From Thermoanaerobaculaceae bacterium (lineage in GTDB: Bacteria; Acidobacteriota; Thermoanaerobaculia; Thermoanaerobaculales; Thermoanaerobaculaceae), in NCBI GenBank assembly GCA_025456225.1, contig JALOLB010000068.1, positions 1-41,736 on the forward strand: a stretch of DNA of 41,736 bases, in the 5' to 3' direction. The notes beneath the pieces are model-generated. The model had not been told where the DNA came from, ran no database searches, and was given only the letters and a program-made list of their open reading frames with translations. A program made the translations under genes and the position numbers. Below, piece after piece: positions 39,190 through 41,736 of this stretch. Position 1 is the stretch's first letter. Every line of letters starts with the position of its first letter.

Positions 39190-40353
39190 ATGGAGGTGAC
39201 CGGATCGCGGCAATTGCTCGGCCCCTCGCTGTGGCTGGACGGACCCGGGGCTGTAGCCGATGTGCGGCTCGTCGAGGGCGACCCCGACCCGGTCCTGGCC
39301 TGGCGGGAGGCCCTCAAGCGGGCCAACGCGGCGCTCGGGTGGCCGCGACGGGTCCACAGCCGGCGGACCGGGGACGACTTCGTCGCGCTCGCCGTCGAGG
39401 CACCGTCCGACTGCCTGGCGGGCGCCGCCCGGCTCAACGACTGGGCGGTCGCCGGTGGCCGCGAGGAGGAGCTCCCCTCCCTCGTCCAGCAGATTGCAGC
39501 CTCCAGCCGGCCCGATCTGCGCACCGGCATCGCCCAGGCCGATCAGCGCGGCCTGCCGTGGCTTCTGGACCGGGAGGGGCTCACCATTGGGCTGGGAGCC
39601 GGAGCCGTGACGGTCGCGCACCCCCCAGAGAGCCCGGGCGGGCCGGCCTCCACCAGGCGGGACGTGGCACGCCTCGACCAGGTCCCGTGGGACGAGGTGC
39701 ACCCGGTGCCGGTGGTGCTGGTGACCGGGACCGTCGGCACGGCCGCCACGGCACGCCTGCTCGCCCGCATCGCCGGGCAGGCCGGCCACACCGTGGGGCT
39801 GGCGTGCTCCGACGGGGCCGGAGTCGGAGATTCCGCCTTCACCACGGACGACCCCACCGGTCCGGAGACCGTGCGCCTGGTCGTGCGCGACCCTCGTGCC
39901 ACCTTCGCGATTCTGGAGACGCCGGTGGAGAGCATCCTCGAGCACGGCCTGGTGCTGCCACGGGTCGAGGTGGCGGTGGTCACCGGCATCGTCGGCGACC
40001 CGCCCGGCGACCACGGCGTCACCACCCCCCAGCACCTGGCGGAGACCGCCGTGGTGGTGGCGAAGGCGGCGCGGCACCTGGTCCTCAACGCCGACGACCC
40101 CCTCCTGGCCGGACACGAGGCCGGCTCCTGGTTCAGCCTTGAGCATCGGGGCGACGGGGCCTGGGTCGACGATGGAGAGCTCGTGTGCGGCGAGACGAGG
40201 GTGAAGACCCACCAGCTTCGCGGCCTCGATCGTGACGCGGCCGGCGATCACGTCACCGTCCTGCTCGCGGCTGCCGCCGCGGCGCTCGCGGCGGGCCTAC
40301 CCGCCGGGACGATCGCTGGGGCCATCGGCCGTCACGACGCGACGCCCTGGTAA
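39190..40353 (+). CDS. Cyanophycin-synthetase-like protein: N domain plus Mur-ligase core, lacking ATP-grasp and P-loop lysine
   Basis: 387 residues from ATG 39190, preceded by GGGGAGGGGGG. Residues ~1-145 resemble the N domain of CphA (SRQLLGPSLW at the start; DQRGLPWLLDREGLTIGLGAG at its end). In CphA an ATP-grasp domain of a few hundred residues follows; here the Mur-ligase middle domain starts almost at once: VPVVLVTGTVGTAATARLLA, TGPETVRLVVRDP, FAILETPVESIL, VVTGIVGD, LVLNADDPLLA. The Walker A reads GTVGTAAT (179-187 region), where CphA has GTNGKTTT, so the catalytic lysine is missing. The C-terminal Mur domain is also absent. It is probably a non-catalytic or repurposed relative; the function is unknown. 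Confidence 0.72.
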   Translation: MEVTGSRQLLGPSLWLDGPGAVADVRLVEGDPDPVLAWREALKRANAALGWPRRVHSRRTGDDFVALAVEAPSDCLAGAARLNDWAVAGGREEELPSLVQQIAASSRPDLRTGIAQADQRGLPWLLDREGLTIGLGAGAVTVAHPPESPGGPASTRRDVARLDQVPWDEVHPVPVVLVTGTVGTAATARLLARIAGQAGHTVGLACSDGAGVGDSAFTTDDPTGPETVRLVVRDPRATFAILETPVESILEHGLVLPRVEVAVVTGIVGDPPGDHGVTTPQHLAETAVVVAKAARHLVLNADDPLLAGHEAGSWFSLEHRGDGAWVDDGELVCGETRVKTHQLRGLDRDAAGDHVTVLLAAAAAALAAGLPAGTIAGAIGRHDATPW

Positions 40354-40364
40354 GCTGGAGCACC

Positions 40365-41264
40365 ATGCACCATCACCCGAGTCAGGAGTTCATGCCCCGG
40401 CCCAACCGCTCCCGGTGGCGGGTCGTCTGGAGCGTCCTGCTCACCGTGATCGTCATCGTCCCGGTTGCGGTGGTCGCCTCGCTTGCCTTCTCCGAGCCTT
40501 CCATCGCCTACCGCATCCGCAACGGGACGCTCGAGATCCACGGCGGCGAGGGGCTATTCTCGAACCATCGCACCGTGCCGCTGGCAGCGATCCGGGAGGC
40601 GCGCGAGGTGCGGCTGCGAGGTGGCCGCCGGGTGTTCGGCACTGGCCTGCCCGGGTACTGCGCCGGACGCTTCAGCTACGAGGGGTTGGGCAGCGTCTGG
40701 CAGGTCACCGACTGCCGGCGGGACGTCCTGATGCTGCGGGCCGAGGGGGAGCCCCTGCCGCTCCTGGTCACACCCCCTGACTACACTGCGTTCCTGGCCG
40801 CTCTCCGCGATGGATCCGACGGCGACCTCTCGCCCGCCCCGTTCGCCCCGTCGTCCCTGTGGATCGTCCTCAAGGTGCTCGTCATCCTCGTCGTGCTGCC
40901 TTCGGCGCTGTTCGTTCCGCTGGCCGCCTTCTACGCCCCCAGGAGGCTCCGGTACATGGTGGAGAACGGCGAGCTCGTCGTGCAGCTCCTCGTCTTCCGC
41001 AAGCGGTTCCCGCTGGCCGGACGCACGGCGCGGCGCCACACGCCCGCGAGGGCCTGGAAGCGGGCCGGCAGCAGCCTCCCCGGGTACCACGCCGGCTCCT
41101 TCTCGGTGGACGGGAAGCCGGCCCGGGTCTACGCCTCGGTGATCAAGGCGGAAGGGGTCATGCTCGAGGGCGAGCCTCGGGTCTTCGTGACCCCGGCCGA
41201 CCCCGAGGCGTTCCTCGCAGCCCTGCACCGGCACGGCGTGCGCACCGTCGACTGCACGCGATAG
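40365..41264 (+). CDS. Membrane protein with duplicated bacterial PH-like domain
   Basis: 299 residues. Two transmembrane helices (~20-43 and ~165-190) each precede a ~75-residue beta-rich domain. The two domains are recognisably duplicated: GTGLPGYCAGRFSYEGLG with LLVTPPDYTAFLAAL, against SSLPGYHAGSFSVDGK with VFVTPADPEAFLAAL. This pattern resembles bacterial PH (bPH) domains. The start is ATG 40365 with GGAG upstream; ATG 40392 with AGGAG 4 nt upstream is equally possible. It begins 11 nt after the CphA-like gene and is probably co-transcribed. No function is assigned. Confidence 0.7.
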   Translation: MHHHPSQEFMPRPNRSRWRVVWSVLLTVIVIVPVAVVASLAFSEPSIAYRIRNGTLEIHGGEGLFSNHRTVPLAAIREAREVRLRGGRRVFGTGLPGYCAGRFSYEGLGSVWQVTDCRRDVLMLRAEGEPLPLLVTPPDYTAFLAALRDGSDGDLSPAPFAPSSLWIVLKVLVILVVLPSALFVPLAAFYAPRRLRYMVENGELVVQLLVFRKRFPLAGRTARRHTPARAWKRAGSSLPGYHAGSFSVDGKPARVYASVIKAEGVMLEGEPRVFVTPADPEAFLAALHRHGVRTVDCTR

Positions 41265-41302
41265 GTACGCCTGCTCTCGCAACACGCGGCAGCAGTTGAG
41301 GC

Positions 41303-41308
41303 TACAAT
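41303..41308 (+). promoter_or_regulatory. -10 (TACAAT) with a long structured leader before the response regulator
   Basis: GGCTACAATGCCCCCGT closely resembles the hldA promoter (GGTAGAATGCCCCCGT). The start point is near 41315, leaving a ~98-nt leader before the GTG at 41413. Confidence 0.55.
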
Positions 41309-41314
41309 GCCCCC

Positions 41315-41412
41315 GTTGTGGACGGGGCGGAATGGCGAGCAAGCAGGCACTTCGGTGCAAGCCTGCACTGCACGTCCACGCCGAGCTGTTCGTCGGGTAT
41401 ACAGGGGGGTTC
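41315..41412 (+). ncRNA. Candidate structured 5' leader (possible regulatory RNA)
   Basis: A UUCG-capped hairpin GCAC-UUCG-GUGC (41347-41358) is extended by GCAG (41343) with CUGC (41363) across a 4-nt bulge. The competing hairpin GUGCA-AGCC-UGCAC (41355-41368) shares GUGC, so the two exclude each other. GGACG (41320) can pair with CGUCC (41373), and GGCG (41334) with CGCC (41379); these pairs cross, as in a pseudoknot or alternative folds. It does not match any riboswitch I recognise. Confidence 0.4.
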
Positions 41413-41736
41413 GTGGCACGGGTGCTGGTCGTCGACGACGAGGAGGGGATCCGGCAGGTCCTGTCAGCTTTCCTTGTGGGTGGAGGGCATGAGGTCCAGA
41501 CCGCCGGGTCAGTGGACGATGCCCTCGGCCGGCTTGCCCACGAGGACTTCGACGTCGTGGTGTCCGACATCCTCATGCCCCGGCGCAGCGGTCTCGAGCT
41601 GCTCCGACTGATCCGTGACCTGACACCGCAGGCGAAGGTCATTCTCGTCACCGGCAAGCCGTCCTACGAGACCGCGATCCAGGCGGTGCGCCAGGGTGCC
41701 TTCGAGTACCTCGCCAAGCCGGTGACCAGGGCCGCC
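41413..41736 (+). CDS. Response regulator receiver protein (N-terminal part)
   Basis: GTG start preceded by AGGGGGG at good spacing. The 108 visible residues form a receiver domain: VLVVDDEEGI (acidic pocket), VVVSDILMPRRSG (phosphoacceptor Asp near residue 52), VILVTGKPSYETAI (switch Thr) and GAFEYLAKPV (conserved Lys). The sequence resembles NtrC-family receivers, but the output domain lies beyond the window edge. It follows a long structured leader. Confidence 0.9.
   Translation, partial: MARVLVVDDEEGIRQVLSAFLVGGGHEVQTAGSVDDALGRLAHEDFDVVVSDILMPRRSGLELLRLIRDLTPQAKVILVTGKPSYETAIQAVRQGAFEYLAKPVTRAA

Noticed and set aside
41347-41360. Possible sigma-54 promoter (GGCAC-N5-TGCA) near the response regulator
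   Set aside because: GG and GC are 9 bp apart instead of the required 10, and the sequence is accounted for by a UUCG hairpin. No other -24/-12 site was found despite the presence of PilR.

Overview
This 41.7 kb window is high-GC bacterial chromosomal DNA with a Gram-negative cell plan: Kdo transferase, LpxK, heptose synthesis and heptosyltransferase genes, a secretin, and type IV pilus motors. Several gene types fit Acidobacteriota, possibly the Thermoanaerobaculia: a cohesin-tailed lipoprotein secretin, PilM/N/O/P placed with Gsp proteins, a winged-helix/beta-propeller sensor, and a surface protein with a tail-fibre-like repeat core. That placement is inference from gene content; no search was run.

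Layout. 1-4159 (minus): purL (cut by the window edge), purQ and purS overlapped, a metallo-beta-lactamase hydrolase, dut, and an M16 zinc peptidase. 4482-16337 (minus): one long, mostly translationally coupled operon headed by an ECF sigma factor and its zinc-finger anti-sigma factor. It runs through a secretin-N-like protein, GspF, GspE, PilM, PilN, PilO, a PilP/GspC-like protein, GspD, GspG and two more pseudopilins, with a small diheme lipoprotein at the end. 16691-21848 (plus): LPS inner core genes waaA, lpxK, split hldE and a heptosyltransferase. 21929-29443 (plus): pilB-pilT-pilC-pilS-pilR plus a DUF192 protein. 29601-30560 (minus): an FmdB-type zinc ribbon and a DUF4388 gene that looks damaged at its 3' end. 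30676-30774 (plus): selenocysteine tRNA. 30955-38868 (minus): an MIO ammonia-lyase, a HEAT-repeat protein, a winged-helix/propeller sensor and a large surface protein. 39190-41736 (plus): a cyanophycin-synthetase-like protein lacking its ATP-grasp domain and P-loop lysine, a duplicated PH-like membrane protein, and the start of a response regulator.

The least expected feature is a set of tandem arrays in the gaps between genes. They belong to at least five different sequence families (CCGGGGT, TTGAGAG, CAGGCCT, GGTGATC, CTCAAGG), yet all have a unit of exactly 7 bp. They usually occur as inverted pairs that could fold into long hairpins, often beside C/G-tract modules such as CCCACCCGACC. Some run into coding sequence: they encode the tail of the hydrolase, supply the stop codon of hldE2, and lie inside the leader peptides of two pseudopilins. 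Twelve -10-like hexamers share a G two bases upstream. Four lie 6-9 nt from a start codon, suggesting leaderless or nearly leaderless mRNAs.
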